A DNA stretch of 64,000 nucleotides from Psychrobacter immobilis (GTDB taxonomy: Bacteria; Pseudomonadota; Gammaproteobacteria; Pseudomonadales; Moraxellaceae): positions 2,418,001-2,482,000 of the forward strand of contig CAJGZL010000001.1 in NCBI GenBank assembly GCA_904846145.1. The letters are read 5' to 3'. The first letter of the stretch is position 1. Each line of letters opens with the position of its first letter. The position numbers were made by a program, and so were the translations under genes. Shown piece by piece: positions 1 to 9,108 of the stretch. Under the pieces are notes generated by a model. The model was not told where the DNA came from, did no database searches, and was given only the letters and a program-made list of their open reading frames with translations.

Positions 1-206
1 GCGATGCTCACACTGCTACTAGTGATAACCTCACCGCTATCTGGCTGAATATCGTCATTGATAAGCTTAAATAAAGTGGATTTGCCTTCACCATTACGAC
101 CGATTAAACACACACGCTCACCCGCGTCAATGCTAAAATCAATGCCGTCAAGAACAGGAGCCACGCCAAAAGCGAGATGAATATCTTTTAAATGTATCAG
201 TGCCAT
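1..206 (-). CDS. uup: ABC-F family ATPase Uup, N-terminal part (runs off the window)
   Basis: The first 68 codons of an ABC-F ATPase are visible; the gene continues beyond the left edge. The N-terminus begins MALIHLKDIHLAFG, followed by ERVCLIGRNGEGKST at about residues 29-43, which is a Walker A P-loop. The phrase ERVCLxGRNG is typical of Uup among ABC-F proteins. These proteins are soluble tandem ATPases without membrane segments. They act on ribosomes, and Uup has also been linked to suppression of transposon precise excision. The start ATG is at 204-206. Only the N-terminal ATPase half-site can be seen, so Uup against another ABC-F member is a reasoned choice, not proven. Confidence 0.8.
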   Translation of the reverse strand, partial: MALIHLKDIHLAFGVAPVLDGIDFSIDAGERVCLIGRNGEGKSTLFKLINDDIQPDSGEVITSSSVSI

Positions 207-468
207 AAATTGTCTTATGCTTGTGTTGAGTAAAAAGTTATTGAGTAAAAATTTTTGGTCAAAATAGAGTAGATAGTGATAGCCGTTTTAGCAAAATAAT
301 AGCTATCGCTAAAGCGCTCGCATTATAACATGACCTCAGCTGACTTTGACGTAATGCCAAAAACTTTATCCTTATCACTATTTTTATTACTACAAAGCAG
401 GATAATAAAAACTCTCATCCCATGGGTTCTATCATCATATAAGTATTATAACCATTATCGAGAACACT

Positions 469-741
469 ATGAATAAAGCAATCGTGCCGCCTACAACCGA
501 TACCAAGCTGCAAAACCAGCCCCAAGCCGAACTCAGTGAGCAAATGATTGAGCTACAAATGAGTATGGCCCATCTTGAGATGACCGTAGAGCGACTGGAT
601 CACGTTATTACCCAGCAGGATAAACATATTCGAGATCTACAACGACAGCTGCAACTGGTCTATAAACAAATTGAGGGTCAAAGTGCTGATGAAGGTATTG
701 CGCCGTTTGATGTCATGGCTGATAGACCACCGCACTACTAA
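469..741 (+). CDS. slyX: SlyX family protein
   Basis: A 90-residue protein with a central amphipathic coiled-coil stretch (about residues 22-68, rich in E, Q, L and M) ending in RPPHY. The C-terminal PPHY signature and the LxRQLQL core are hallmarks of the SlyX family. These are small coiled-coil proteins found beside slyD in enteric bacteria, and their molecular role is not established. The ATG is preceded by an AT-rich stretch with only a weak GAGAA ribosome site. The gene stands alone between the divergent uup gene and the porin pair. Just after the stop the 15-mer TAACAGCAGAGTAGG occurs twice, about 29 bp apart. Confidence 0.85.
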   Translation: MNKAIVPPTTDTKLQNQPQAELSEQMIELQMSMAHLEMTVERLDHVITQQDKHIRDLQRQLQLVYKQIEGQSADEGIAPFDVMADRPPHY

Positions 742-1008
742 CAGCAGAGTAGGCAAGAGTAAAATAGGTAACAGCAGAGTAGGTAATAGAATAGATACTG
801 TGTTATCAGTCGATATCTATTTGTCAGATAGACAGTTATCTCATGACTGATTAGTCATAATATGGAAATAGTGTACTTTTGTAGTTGTTTTACGCTGTAA
901 AAGCCATTAACATCCTTCGGTTATAATGCTGCTCTGTTACCACATGTTGGAGTAGGGTGCTAATTAGGGTGTTCAAGAATCATTTTGGGGATTACATTGA
1001 AAACTATT

Positions 1009-2213
1009 ATACAGAACGCTTTTCCGATGAAAAATCTTGTTATGGCTATCGCCGCTTTTTCTATCGCTAGCACGGCTAATGCTGCGGGTCTTGATCGCTC
1101 AGGTCAAGATATCACTGCCTTTTTACAAGATGGCTTGTATGCCGAGGCCAGCTATACTTATCTAGATGCTGACGTAACAGGTAACGATGCCTCAGGCAAT
1201 AATATTGATGATATCGCTGAGTCTTATGACTTTTTTCGTTATGGAGTAAAAGCGGATATCAACGACACCTTTAGTATAGGCGTGCTCTATGATGAGCCGT
1301 TTGGCGCAGCAGCCGACTATCAAGGCGATAGTAATTTTGTCGATAAAAATCCTGCCTCACCTAGAAATGGCGAAGGGACTAACGTTGAAGTGCGTACTGA
1401 AAGTATCACTGGTATCCTTGGCGCAAAACTTGGTGCCAATAAAAACTTCCAAGTATATGGTGGTCCAGTACCCAACGTGTCCAAGCGGATGTCAAGTTGC
1501 GCGGTACAGCTTATGAAGCAGCTAACGGCTATACGACTCATATTAGTGCCGATCAGGACTATGGTTGGCTAGCTGGTATAGCGTATAGCAAGCCTGAAAT
1601 AGCATTACAAGCCGCTTTAACTTATCGTTCTGAGATTGAGCATACCTCGCAAGCTTTTGAACAATATCCTGCGGTAGCTGCATTGCCTAGATTTGGCGCT
1701 CGAAGTAGTGATATTGAAATTACTACCCCTGAGTCAGTTAACTTTGATTTTCAGACGGGTATTAACCCAACTATGCTCGCCACTGCAAAAGTGCGCTAGG
1801 TACCTTGGAGTGACTTTGCTATTGTACCGTCACTATATAATGATGTTAGTAACCTGCGCACTGAATTTCAGCCCGATGGCTTGCCGTTAGTAAGCTATGA
1901 TAAAGACCAATGGGTAGTGGAATTAGGTCTTGCTAAGCGTCTGACGCCAGCATTAGCAGTAACGGGTAATATTGGCTGGGATAGCGGTGCTGGCGATCCA
2001 GTAACCTCATTGGGCCCTATTGACGGCTACTATAGTGCAGGTCTTGGCGCTAAATATAACGTCACTGAAAATTGGGCCGTATCTGCTGGCGGTAAGTATT
2101 TGTGGTTTGGTGATGCAAAGGGTCAAATACCTTCAAAAACCATCGTTGGAGAGTTTGAGGATAATGATGGCTATGCACTTGGCCTAAAGCTATCTTATCA
2201 AGCCAAGCAATAG
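1009..2213 (+). pseudogene. Decayed FadL-type outer-membrane fatty acid transporter (copy 1)
   Basis: This is a close paralogue of the intact porin gene at 2556-3893 and aligns with it from signal peptide to C-terminus. Three lesions are visible. The codon matching the paralogue's ATG is ATA (1009-1011), although TTG codons at 985 and 997 or ATG 1027 could still initiate. One G is missing at 1470/1471: GTA-CCC-AAC here against the V-A-Q-R reading in the paralogue, shifting the frame. A TGG tryptophan codon has become TAG at 1798-1800. After the shift the reading frame stays open to 2213 apart from that stop and retains the conserved GWDSGAGDP and KYLWFGDA stretches. FadL proteins form 14-strand barrels importing long-chain fatty acids or other hydrophobic compounds; this copy is very probably non-functional. 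A sequencing error could mimic one lesion but hardly all three. Confidence 0.85.
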
Positions 2214-2300
2214 CTTATAGACTGAGCAATAAGCTCAACATTTATTGATATAATTTATTTATATTCGGCTGCGGTCATTGCAATGGTCATTAATTTAAAA

Positions 2301-2326
2301 GGCGATCCTAAGGGGTCGCTTTTTTA
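2301..2326 (+). terminator. Rho-independent terminator after porin copy 1
   Basis: GGCGATCC and GGGTCGC arms around a TAAG loop are followed by a run of T. It is nearly identical to the hairpin after the second porin gene, showing that the tandem duplication included the terminator. Confidence 0.8.
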
Positions 2327-2555
2327 TGTCTATAAAAAATCGTTATTTAGGTGATAGATTCTTAACCTCTTTATAAATAGTATTTGTACTGTGTAGTCAT
2401 ATTAGAGAAATAAAGTACTTTAAATGTTGTCTTACTGTCAAAAAGCCATTACTATCGGTTTAGGAGATTGATTTGGTTATAAGTTTGTTGTGCGAATAAT
2501 TGCCAGCGACTTATATTCTAATCGATAATACAATCAGGATGTTTGGAGAGATAAA

Positions 2556-3893
2556 ATGCGCAATGCCTTTCACTTAAAAGCCCTTACGGTAGCTATCGCT
2601 GCTTTTTCTGTCGCTAGTGCTGCTAGTGCCGCCGGTCTTGATCGCTCAGGTCAGGATGTTACCGCCTTTTTCCAAGATGGTCTCTACGCTGAGGCGGTCT
2701 ACACTTATATCGATGCCGATGTCAGTGGCTTTGATAGTTCTAATAATAATCCTGGTGATAACCGGTATGTGCGTGGTAATGAAACTGGCGATATTGCTGA
2801 AGACTATGACTTCTTTCGTTACGGCGTAAAAGCGGATATCAATGATACTTTTAGTATAGGTATCTTATATGATGAGCCTTTTGGCGCTGCTGCTAGATAT
2901 GAAGGCGATAATAATTTCGTTGCAAACACCAATCCAGCTGATTCAGCTGGTGAGTTTGCAAATGATCAAGTACCTAGTGGAGTAATTGGTAATGCAATAA
3001 TAGGAGCTGAAGCAATAAATGCAGGAGAAGGTACGAATGTTGAGGTTCGTAGTGAGAACCTAACCGCACTATTAGGTATGAAGTTTGGTCCTAGCAAAAA
3101 CTTCCAAATTTATGGTGGTCCTGTTGCTCAGCGTATCCAAGCGGATGTCAAGCTAAGGGGCTTAGCTTATGGTCCAGCTACTGGTTATACCTCAAACAGT
3201 AACCCTGATATGGATTATGGCTACATTGCAGGTTTTTCTTATAGCAAGCCTGAGATTGCTCTAAAAGCGGCTCTAACGTATCGTTCAGAGATTGACCATG
3301 GTGTGACAATTTCTGAAACATATCCCTTAGCGTCAACTATTGGTGGAATTGGAACTCCTCCACGTGCTCTTCCAAATAATCAAACTAGCAATTACGAGAT
3401 TACTACTCCTAAATCTATTAACTTTGACTTCCAAACCGGTCTGAACCCAACAACATTGGCCACGGCCAAAGTACGCTGGGTACCTTGGAGTGATTTTTCT
3501 ATCACGCCACCGTTGTATAATGAGGTTAGTCAAGGAACTTATGGGCCCAATGGTCTAAATTTAGTCGATTACGATGATGATCAGTATCAAGTAGAAGTCG
3601 GTATTGCCAAACGCTTAGCGCCAGCACTAGCGGTTAGTGGTACGGTAGGCTGGGATAGTGGTGCAGGTGATCCAACCACCTCGTTAGGTCCTATCGAGGG
3701 CTATTACAGCGTCGGTCTTGGTGCTAAGTATAATGTAACTGAGAACTGGGCAGTATCCGCTGGTGGCAAATACTTATGGTTCGGTGATGCACAAGGCCGA
3801 TTACCATCAGGTAAAATCGTTGCTGACTTTGAAGATAACGACGGCTTTATCTTAGGGGCGAAGATCTCTTATCAAGCTAAGCAAGGCTTCTAA
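2556..3893 (+). CDS. FadL-type outer-membrane long-chain fatty acid transporter (copy 2, intact)
   Basis: A 445-residue protein with a cleavable signal peptide (hydrophobic residues about 8-25, likely cleavage after ASA at about residue 26), then a beta-rich barrel with many alternating aromatic segments and the conserved GWDSGAGDPTTSLGPIEGYY region near the C-terminus. This length and layout fit the FadL/TodX family, which passes long-chain fatty acids or aromatic hydrocarbons across the outer membrane. The start is supported by GGAGAG seven bases before the ATG. It is the functional member of a tandem duplicate pair; the upstream regions are also related (a CATTA-ending stretch before each gene), so promoter, gene and terminator were copied together. 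The substrate cannot be read from the sequence. Confidence 0.88.
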   Translation: MRNAFHLKALTVAIAAFSVASAASAAGLDRSGQDVTAFFQDGLYAEAVYTYIDADVSGFDSSNNNPGDNRYVRGNETGDIAEDYDFFRYGVKADINDTFSIGILYDEPFGAAARYEGDNNFVANTNPADSAGEFANDQVPSGVIGNAIIGAEAINAGEGTNVEVRSENLTALLGMKFGPSKNFQIYGGPVAQRIQADVKLRGLAYGPATGYTSNSNPDMDYGYIAGFSYSKPEIALKAALTYRSEIDHGVTISETYPLASTIGGIGTPPRALPNNQTSNYEITTPKSINFDFQTGLNPTTLATAKVRWVPWSDFSITPPLYNEVSQGTYGPNGLNLVDYDDDQYQVEVGIAKRLAPALAVSGTVGWDSGAGDPTTSLGPIEGYYSVGLGAKYNVTENWAVSAGGKYLWFGDAQGRLPSGKIVADFEDNDGFILGAKISYQAKQGF

Positions 3894-3926
3894 GCTTTAA
3901 GTCTGTGGTAGAAACCATTTGAAAAT

Positions 3927-3956
3927 AAAAAAGCGATCCTAAGGGGTCGCTTTTTT
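3927..3956 (+). terminator. Rho-independent terminator after porin copy 2
   Basis: AAAAAAGCGATCC and GGGTCGCTTTTTT pair around a short loop. It is a duplicate of the hairpin at 2301-2326. Confidence 0.85.
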
Positions 3957-4284
3957 ATGGCTGTTATTTATCTACATCATTCAAAACCTAAGCATATCTA
4001 GCGCATTAGCTTTACTACCTATAATTTTTATCATTGCACGTCATACAATTTATCATTGAAATAGAACTCATGTTTTTGAAAGGTAAAGTAGATAAGTAAC
4101 AACATAAGCAAAAGCGGTGGGCTAAAAGCCTCAGCCGACAGTAATTTGCCTATTTAAGATTGACTACTTACAAAAGATTATACCTTTGCAAAGTGGTTAG
4201 CTGGAGGTGGGCAATAGATCAGGCATTATCAGAACATCCTATATTTGTATCAATAGAAGCTGTTTACACCATTAAAACTGCTAA
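3957..4284. other. Intergenic region, no gene seen
   Basis: Between two convergent terminators there are about 330 bp of mixed AT-rich sequence with no convincing ribosome site plus ORF, no tRNA-like cloverleaf and no long repeat. I see nothing that can be assigned here. Confidence 0.5.
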
Positions 4285-4318
4285 TAAAAAACCTCGCTAC
4301 TAGAGTAGTAACGAGGTT
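4285..4318 (-). terminator. Rho-independent terminator of putP
   Basis: AACCTCG and CGAGGTT arms, with an inner CTACT/AGTAG stem, are followed on the minus strand by a T run (A run at 4285-4290). It lies about 35 bp past the putP stop codon. Confidence 0.85.
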
Positions 4319-4350
4319 GATAGTTATGGCTTATGATAAGTACATACGAC

Positions 4351-5850
4351 TTATTTATTTAGATTAAGCTCCATCTCTTTGTAAGTAGCAGAAACAGTAG
4401 GCTTTGGACCACCTGTCGCTGAGCTAACCACAAAGATTGCGATAGTACTTAAGATAAAGCCTGGAACGATAGCATATAACCATGAGTTAAGCGCCATGCC
4501 ATTCATCTCGAATGGGCCGTATATCCATAGAATAACCGTCAATGCACCGACGACCATACCAGCAACAGCACCATTACGGTTCATACCGCGCCATATCAAG
4601 CTAAAGATAACTAATGGACCAAATGCGGCACCGAAGCCCGCCCAAGCATTAGATACTAAGGTCAATACTGAGCTATCTGGATCAGAAGCTAACATAATAG
4701 AAACTATCGCGACCAATATCACAGAGAGACGACCAACCACTACCTGACGAGATTCTGATGCTTCTCTGTCCAAGAAGAGCTTATAGACATCTTTAGTTAA
4801 TGAGCTTGACACTACTAATAGCTGTGATGAAATCGTACTCATAATCGCCGCTAAAATAGCCGCTAATAAGAAACCTGATACTAGTGGCGTGAATAAGAAC
4901 TGCGTGAATACTAAGAAAATAGTCTCAGGATCGTCCAAGGTCATCGCCGTTTTTTGCACATAAGCGCGACCGGCAAAACCAGTAGACAAAGCACCGATCA
5001 AACTAACAATCATCCAGCTCATACCGATATTACGTGCTGTCGGTACATCCTTCACAGAACGAATCGCCATAAAGCGAACGATAATATGCGGCTGACCGAA
5101 ATAACCCAGTCCCCACGCCATCAGTGAAACAATACCTAGGAAAGACATACCCGTAAAGATATTTAGCATGCTTGGATCAATGTTTCTAACCGACTCAGTA
5201 ACCACACCAACGCCGCCAAGATCAGTAAAGGCAACGATAGGCACGATGACCAAGGCAAATAGCATAATAACGCCCTGCACAAAATCAGTCATTGAAACCG
5301 CTAAGAAACCACCAAATAAGGTATAAGCAACAACCACACCTGCAGTGACCCATAGGCCAGTACTGTAAGGAAGGTTGAGCGAGCTTTCAAACAACTTACC
5401 ACCGCCAACTAAGCTGGCTGCAGTATATACGGTAAAGAACAAAATAATGACTATCGCTGAAAAGACACGTAACATGTGTGACTTATCTTCAAAGCGATTT
5501 GCAAAATAATCTGGCAAGGTAATCGCATTACCCGCAACCTCAGTATAGACACGCAAACGAGGTGCAACAATAATATAGTTTAAGAACGCACCTAGAGTAA
5601 GACCTAGAGCGATCCAAATACTGACGACACCGTCAGAATACATATAACCTGGCAGACCAAGTAATAACCAACCGGACATATCTGATGCACCGGCGGAAAG
5701 AGCGGTTACTGCTGGACCCAAACTACGACCACCCAGCATGTAACCTTCAGTATCGTTGGCTTGCTTAAAGTAAGCATAGACGCCAATCCCAATCATCACT
5801 AGAAAATAGGCGGCAAGCGATATCAGTACGCCACTCGAAACTCCGTTCAT
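4351..5850 (-). CDS. putP: Sodium/proline symporter PutP
   Basis: A 499-residue integral membrane protein of the sodium:solute symporter family with about 13 hydrophobic segments. The N-terminal part carries YMLGGRSLGPAVTALSAGAS and SDMSGWLLLGLPG, the diagnostic PutP stretches that form the Na+ and proline sites. It imports proline with Na+ for nutrition or osmoprotection. The start is placed at MNGVSSGVL because AGGAAAG precedes that ATG by about five bases; a longer frame from 5898 would run through the inverted repeat in the leader and has no ribosome site. A terminator follows the gene. The 5' region is unusual and is described in separate entries (inverted repeat 5881-5925, terminator 5941-5975, small ORF 5974-6048). 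Confidence 0.93.
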   Translation of the reverse strand: MNGVSSGVLISLAAYFLVMIGIGVYAYFKQANDTEGYMLGGRSLGPAVTALSAGASDMSGWLLLGLPGYMYSDGVVSIWIALGLTLGAFLNYIIVAPRLRVYTEVAGNAITLPDYFANRFEDKSHMLRVFSAIVIILFFTVYTAASLVGGGKLFESSLNLPYSTGLWVTAGVVVAYTLFGGFLAVSMTDFVQGVIMLFALVIVPIVAFTDLGGVGVVTESVRNIDPSMLNIFTGMSFLGIVSLMAWGLGYFGQPHIIVRFMAIRSVKDVPTARNIGMSWMIVSLIGALSTGFAGRAYVQKTAMTLDDPETIFLVFTQFLFTPLVSGFLLAAILAAIMSTISSQLLVVSSSLTKDVYKLFLDREASESRQVVVGRLSVILVAIVSIMLASDPDSSVLTLVSNAWAGFGAAFGPLVIFSLIWRGMNRNGAVAGMVVGALTVILWIYGPFEMNGMALNSWLYAIVPGFILSTIAIFVVSSATGGPKPTVSATYKEMELNLNK

Positions 5851-5880
5851 AAAACTTTCCTTAGCCAACTGCGTGGCTTT

Positions 5881-5925
5881 AATATTGAGTAGATACATGG
5901 AATATTCATGTATCTACTCAATATT
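5881..5925. repeat. Perfect 19-bp inverted repeat in the putP leader
   Basis: AATATTGAGTAGATACATG at 5881-5899 is exactly complementary to 5907-5925, with a 7-base spacer GAATATT. It ends 30 bp upstream of the putP ATG. The perfection and AT-richness fit either a dimeric repressor operator or a strong RNA hairpin in the leader. No T run follows on the putP strand, so it is not a standard terminator. Confidence 0.9.
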
Positions 5926-5940
5926 GAGATTTTTAAAAAC

Positions 5941-5975
5941 AAAAAAAGCCATTAAGTCAGACGAAATGGCTTTTT
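5941..5975 (-). terminator. Intrinsic terminator between the leader ORF and putP
   Basis: On the minus strand AAAGCCATT and AATGGCTTT pair around an 11-base loop and are followed by seven T. The hairpin begins at the stop codon of the 24-codon ORF and lies about 90 bp upstream of putP, so it would either end a small independent transcript or act as an attenuator. Confidence 0.8.
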
Positions 5976-6048
5976 ACTTATCACTTAAGTACTTACTAAT
6001 AGTTTTGTGCGATTGAAAGTACTGTAAATATCTATCAAACGTCGTCAT
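5974..6048 (-). CDS. 24-residue small ORF upstream of putP (leader peptide or microprotein)
   Basis: A 25-codon ORF reads MTTFDRYLQYFQ then SHKTISKYLSDK and stop. A strong ribosome site GGGAGAGG lies seven bases before the ATG, which is better than that of most genes around it. The stop codon abuts an intrinsic terminator, and putP starts 123 bp further on. The peptide has no proline run, so classical ribosome-stalling attenuation by proline is not obvious. The sequence is amphipathic and vaguely recalls the first helix of small Cro-like repressors, but it stops far too early for a helix-turn-helix domain. I do not recognise a family. It could be a leader peptide, a stand-alone microprotein or the remnant of a repressor gene. 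Confidence 0.55.
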   Translation of the reverse strand: MTTFDRYLQYFQSHKTISKYLSDK

Positions 6049-6234
6049 TGGGCTACCTCTCCCTGATGAGCATTTATACATGAGAACCATTGGAGCAAAC
6101 CGTTATTACAGCTACGTATCAAAACCAATAAAAATGTTAGAATGTATTATTGCAGCTGTTGTGTTATTAGACAACGATACTATTTATTGCAAATATAGTA
6201 TAAACAAAATCTAATTAGTAAAACTAAAAGACAG

Positions 6235-6263
6235 TTTATACAGGTTTTATTACCAAGCTGCAA
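6235..6263 (-). promoter_or_regulatory. Possible sigma-70 promoter for the putP leader transcript
   Basis: On the minus strand TTGCAG and TATAAA are separated by 17 bases, about 190 bp upstream of the 24-codon ORF. The 330-bp region 6049-6380 is otherwise very AT-rich with no other gene seen, so chance matches are likely. Confidence 0.3.
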
Positions 6264-6380
6264 TAAGGTGTTACATAAACAATAAACTCAATGCTGGTAA
6301 AAGTCAATATTATGAATTATTTTACCGACTATTGTTTATCAATAATTTTTAATTAGTGACCAAAAATCGTCACGTTTTTG

Positions 6381-7253
6381 CTAATCTATCGGTGACAACA
6401 GATCTAATAAAGCCAGCACACTGCTCGAAGGCGTTAGTTTTGGATTGATGACCACCCCTAGATAGCGCTGCAGTTCGACGTTATTAGCCATATCGATACG
6501 TTCAAGATCTTGGCTAATGAGCGTTTGCGGCAGCACAGACCATCCCAATCCTACTGATACTAGCATACGGATAGATTCGAGCGGATTGGTACTCATACTG
6601 GCATAGGGTTTTAAATTGTGTTTAGCAAATTCGGCCAGCGTTATTTGACTGGTAAACGTATTAGCCGAAGGCAAAATAGCAGGGTAGCGCGCCAATTGCT
6701 CCAAAGTGACGTTGGTTTTTTTGGCGAGTGGTGATAGGGTGCCTGTCATAAAAAACAGCGGATCCGACCAAAGGGTACGATAGGTCAAGCGCTTATCATA
6801 TACTGGTGGTAGGGTCATAAATGCCAGTGATAAGTCACCGTCCAATACTGCTTTGTGAGCTTGTTCTGAGTCGACAAAATGCACATCTAACTGTACCGCT
6901 GGGTAAGTTTGGATAAAGTGTTTGAGTACGGGTGCCAAATGATGTAGACCGATATGATGGCTGGTACCTATCACCAATTTACCAGAAACTATATGCTCTG
7001 CATGCTGAAGGTTTATTTTAAAATTTTCATAGTCCTCCAGCCAGCGCTTGGCATGAGGTAACATCTCGCTTGCTGCTTGAGTCGGCACAATACCTCGACC
7101 TACGGTATCAAATAGCGTGATTTTGAACTCATCTTCCAAGTTTTTGATACGTTTGCTTACAGCTGGTTGAGTAATAAACAGCTTTTCTGCTGCACCTGAG
7201 ATACTGCCTATCTGCATGACAGTCACGAACGTTATCAAGTTAGTAGTGTTCAA
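6381..7253 (-). CDS. LysR-type transcriptional regulator, divergent from leuC
   Basis: A 290-residue LysR family regulator. Residues about 1-60 form the winged helix-turn-helix (GSISGAAEKLFITQPAVSKR is the recognition region) and about 88-290 the substrate-binding domain. The start is taken as TTG at 7253 because AAGGA lies seven bases upstream and the protein then begins MNTTNLITFVTV, the normal LysR N-terminus; no ATG fits. The gene is divergent from leuC across a 341-bp AT-rich region, the usual LysR arrangement with its target. Regulation of leuCDB is therefore the likely role (inference from position). The effector ligand is unknown. Confidence 0.85.
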   Translation of the reverse strand: MNTTNLITFVTVMQIGSISGAAEKLFITQPAVSKRIKNLEDEFKITLFDTVGRGIVPTQAASEMLPHAKRWLEDYENFKINLQHAEHIVSGKLVIGTSHHIGLHHLAPVLKHFIQTYPAVQLDVHFVDSEQAHKAVLDGDLSLAFMTLPPVYDKRLTYRTLWSDPLFFMTGTLSPLAKKTNVTLEQLARYPAILPSANTFTSQITLAEFAKHNLKPYASMSTNPLESIRMLVSVGLGWSVLPQTLISQDLERIDMANNVELQRYLGVVINPKLTPSSSVLALLDLLSPID

Positions 7254-7302
7254 TCTAAGATCCTTAGCTATAAAAGTAAGCTATAAATAAAAGTTATGAT
7301 AT

Positions 7303-7320
7303 CTTATAATAATATTATAG
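7303..7320. promoter_or_regulatory. Possible LysR operator palindrome
   Basis: CTTATAATAATATTATAG is an imperfect 18-bp palindrome about 50 bp upstream of the lysR start. It contains T-N11-A spacing, as LysR sites do, but such spacing is common in AT-rich DNA. Confidence 0.25.
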
Positions 7321-7404
7321 AAATAAAAGTTTATGAATAGATAAAAATCATCAATTATTATTATAGGATTAGACTGTTATAATCACAAGACATCAAAGCT
7401 GTTT

Positions 7405-7432
7405 TTGACATTTTTATAATAAAACTTAGAAT
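7405..7432 (+). promoter_or_regulatory. leuCp: Sigma-70 promoter of the leuCDB operon
   Basis: A perfect TTGACA (7405-7410) and TAGAAT (7427-7432) are separated by 16 bases. This predicts a leader of about 155 nt before leuC. The leader holds one 14-codon ORF (7480-7524) without leucine codons, so leucine attenuation is not indicated. Confidence 0.6.
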
Positions 7433-7594
7433 ATTGACCTACTTTTGGTTTTATCTTCTACCAAGGCAACATCTTGTTCATGTTTTATAGTTATCAGGAT
7501 GAAAAAGCTAAAGTATACAATTAGCAATTATTCTGTTTAATACCTATTTAGTCATCAGTAATTAAGCAGTTAGCAACCTACAAAGGATAGTAAT

Positions 7595-9013
7595 ATGGCA
7601 GCTCAAACCTTATATGACAAACTCTGGAACGCTCATGAAGTCAGCACGCGTGATGATGACTCAAGCTTAATCTATATTGACCGCCATTTGTTGCATGAAG
7701 TCACAACTCCGCAAGCGTTTGAAGGCTTAGAGCTAGCTAACCGTAAGCCTTGGCGTCTATCTGCTAATATTGCCAGCCCCGATCATAATGTACCGACAGT
7801 GGCTAAAGAGCGCTTGCAAGGAGTATCTGGTATTAAAGATGAAGTGTCACGCTTGCAGGTAGTTACTTTAGATGACAACTGTGCCAAGTTCAATATTGCA
7901 GAATTTACGATTAATGATGCGCGTCAAGGTATCTTGCATGTGGTCGGTCCTGAACAAGGTCTAGTGTTACCTGGCATGACGGTCGTTTGTGGAGATTCAC
8001 ATACGGCTACTCATGGCGCATTGGGCTGCTTGGCGCATGGTATCGGCACCTCTGAGGTTGAGCATGTGCTAGCCACTCAGTGCTTGATCGCTAAAAAAAT
8101 GAAAAATATGCAGGTGCGTGTCAATGGTAAGCTTGGCGCTGGCGTCACATCGAAAGATGTGGTGCTAGCCATTATCGCAAAAATAGGCACAGCAGGCGGT
8201 AACGGTCACGCGATTGAGTTTGCAGGGCAAGTGTTTGAAGAGATGAGTATGGAGGGTCGTATGACCGTCTGTAATATGGCGATCGAAGCGGGCGCACGGG
8301 TCGGTATGGTTGCTGTTGATGATGTGACCATTGACTATGCCAAAGGTCGTCCTTATTCGCCAACGGGTCCACAGTGGGATCAAGCTGAGGCTTATTGGCG
8401 TACGCTTTATTCAGATGATGATGCGGTATTCGATACTTTAGTTGAGATTGATGGTAGTAGCATTGCCCCGCAGGTATCTTGGGGCACTTCACCTGAGATG
8501 GTGGTGGATATTACTCAGTCGATACCGACGCCTGATCAAGCAGTAGACGCCGCACAAGAGGAAGGCTGGTTACGGGCTTATACTTATATGGGTGTGCAAG
8601 GCGGACAAAAAATCACTGATATCCAGCTTGATCGAGTGTTTATTGGCTCTTGTACCAACTCACGTATTGAAGATTTGCGTGATGCCGCTGCGGTGATAAA
8701 GGGTCGTAAAGTAGCAAGCACGATCAAAGAGGCCATCGTCGTACCAGGATCAGGTCAAGTCAAAATACAAGCAGAGTCCGAAGGTCTCGATACGCTATTT
8801 ACCGATGCTGGCTTTGAGTGGCGTGAGCCTGGCTGCTCTATGTGTTTGGCGATGAATGCGGATAAGCTTGAGCCAGGGGAGCAATGCGCCTCGACTTCTA
8901 ATCGCAACTTTGAGGGGCGTCAAGGTAGTGGCGGGCGTACGCATCTGGTCAGTCCTGCAATGGCGGCAGCGGCGGCGTTGGCAGGTCATTTTGTCGATGT
9001 GCGGACTTTCTGA
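7595..9013 (+). CDS. leuC: 3-isopropylmalate dehydratase large subunit
   Basis: A 472-residue aconitase-superfamily protein that, with LeuD, isomerises 2-isopropylmalate to 3-isopropylmalate in leucine synthesis. The three cysteines that hold the [4Fe-4S] cluster are visible: Cys353 in GSCTNSR and Cys414/Cys417 in [20 protein letters not shown] (about 130-142) is the substrate-binding signature. The length equals that of typical LeuC. AAAGGA eight bases before the ATG supports the start. It is the first gene of the leuC-leuD-leuB cluster, downstream of a good promoter and divergent from a LysR regulator. Confidence 0.97.
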   Translation: MAAQTLYDKLWNAHEVSTRDDDSSLIYIDRHLLHEVTTPQAFEGLELANRKPWRLSANIASPDHNVPTVAKERLQGVSGIKDEVSRLQVVTLDDNCAKFNIAEFTINDARQGILHVVGPEQGLVLPGMTVVCGDSHTATHGALGCLAHGIGTSEVEHVLATQCLIAKKMKNMQVRVNGKLGAGVTSKDVVLAIIAKIGTAGGNGHAIEFAGQVFEEMSMEGRMTVCNMAIEAGARVGMVAVDDVTIDYAKGRPYSPTGPQWDQAEAYWRTLYSDDDAVFDTLVEIDGSSIAPQVSWGTSPEMVVDITQSIPTPDQAVDAAQEEGWLRAYTYMGVQGGQKITDIQLDRVFIGSCTNSRIEDLRDAAAVIKGRKVASTIKEAIVVPGSGQVKIQAESEGLDTLFTDAGFEWREPGCSMCLAMNADKLEPGEQCASTSNRNFEGRQGSGGRTHLVSPAMAAAAALAGHFVDVRTF

Positions 9014-9108
9014 TCTGTTGTTGATCCGTAAATTTAGCTAAATATGCTTTTTATAAACGCTTAGCTATTTATTTAGAGTGACATTAATCCTTAGAATAGA
9101 GAAAATTT

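Noticed and set aside
742-790. Two copies of TAACAGCAGAGTAGG after slyX
   Set aside because: A short local duplication without further structure; not enough to call an element.
7480-7524. 14-codon ORF in the leuC leader as a leucine attenuator peptide
   Set aside because: It has no leucine codons and no terminator/antiterminator pair follows.
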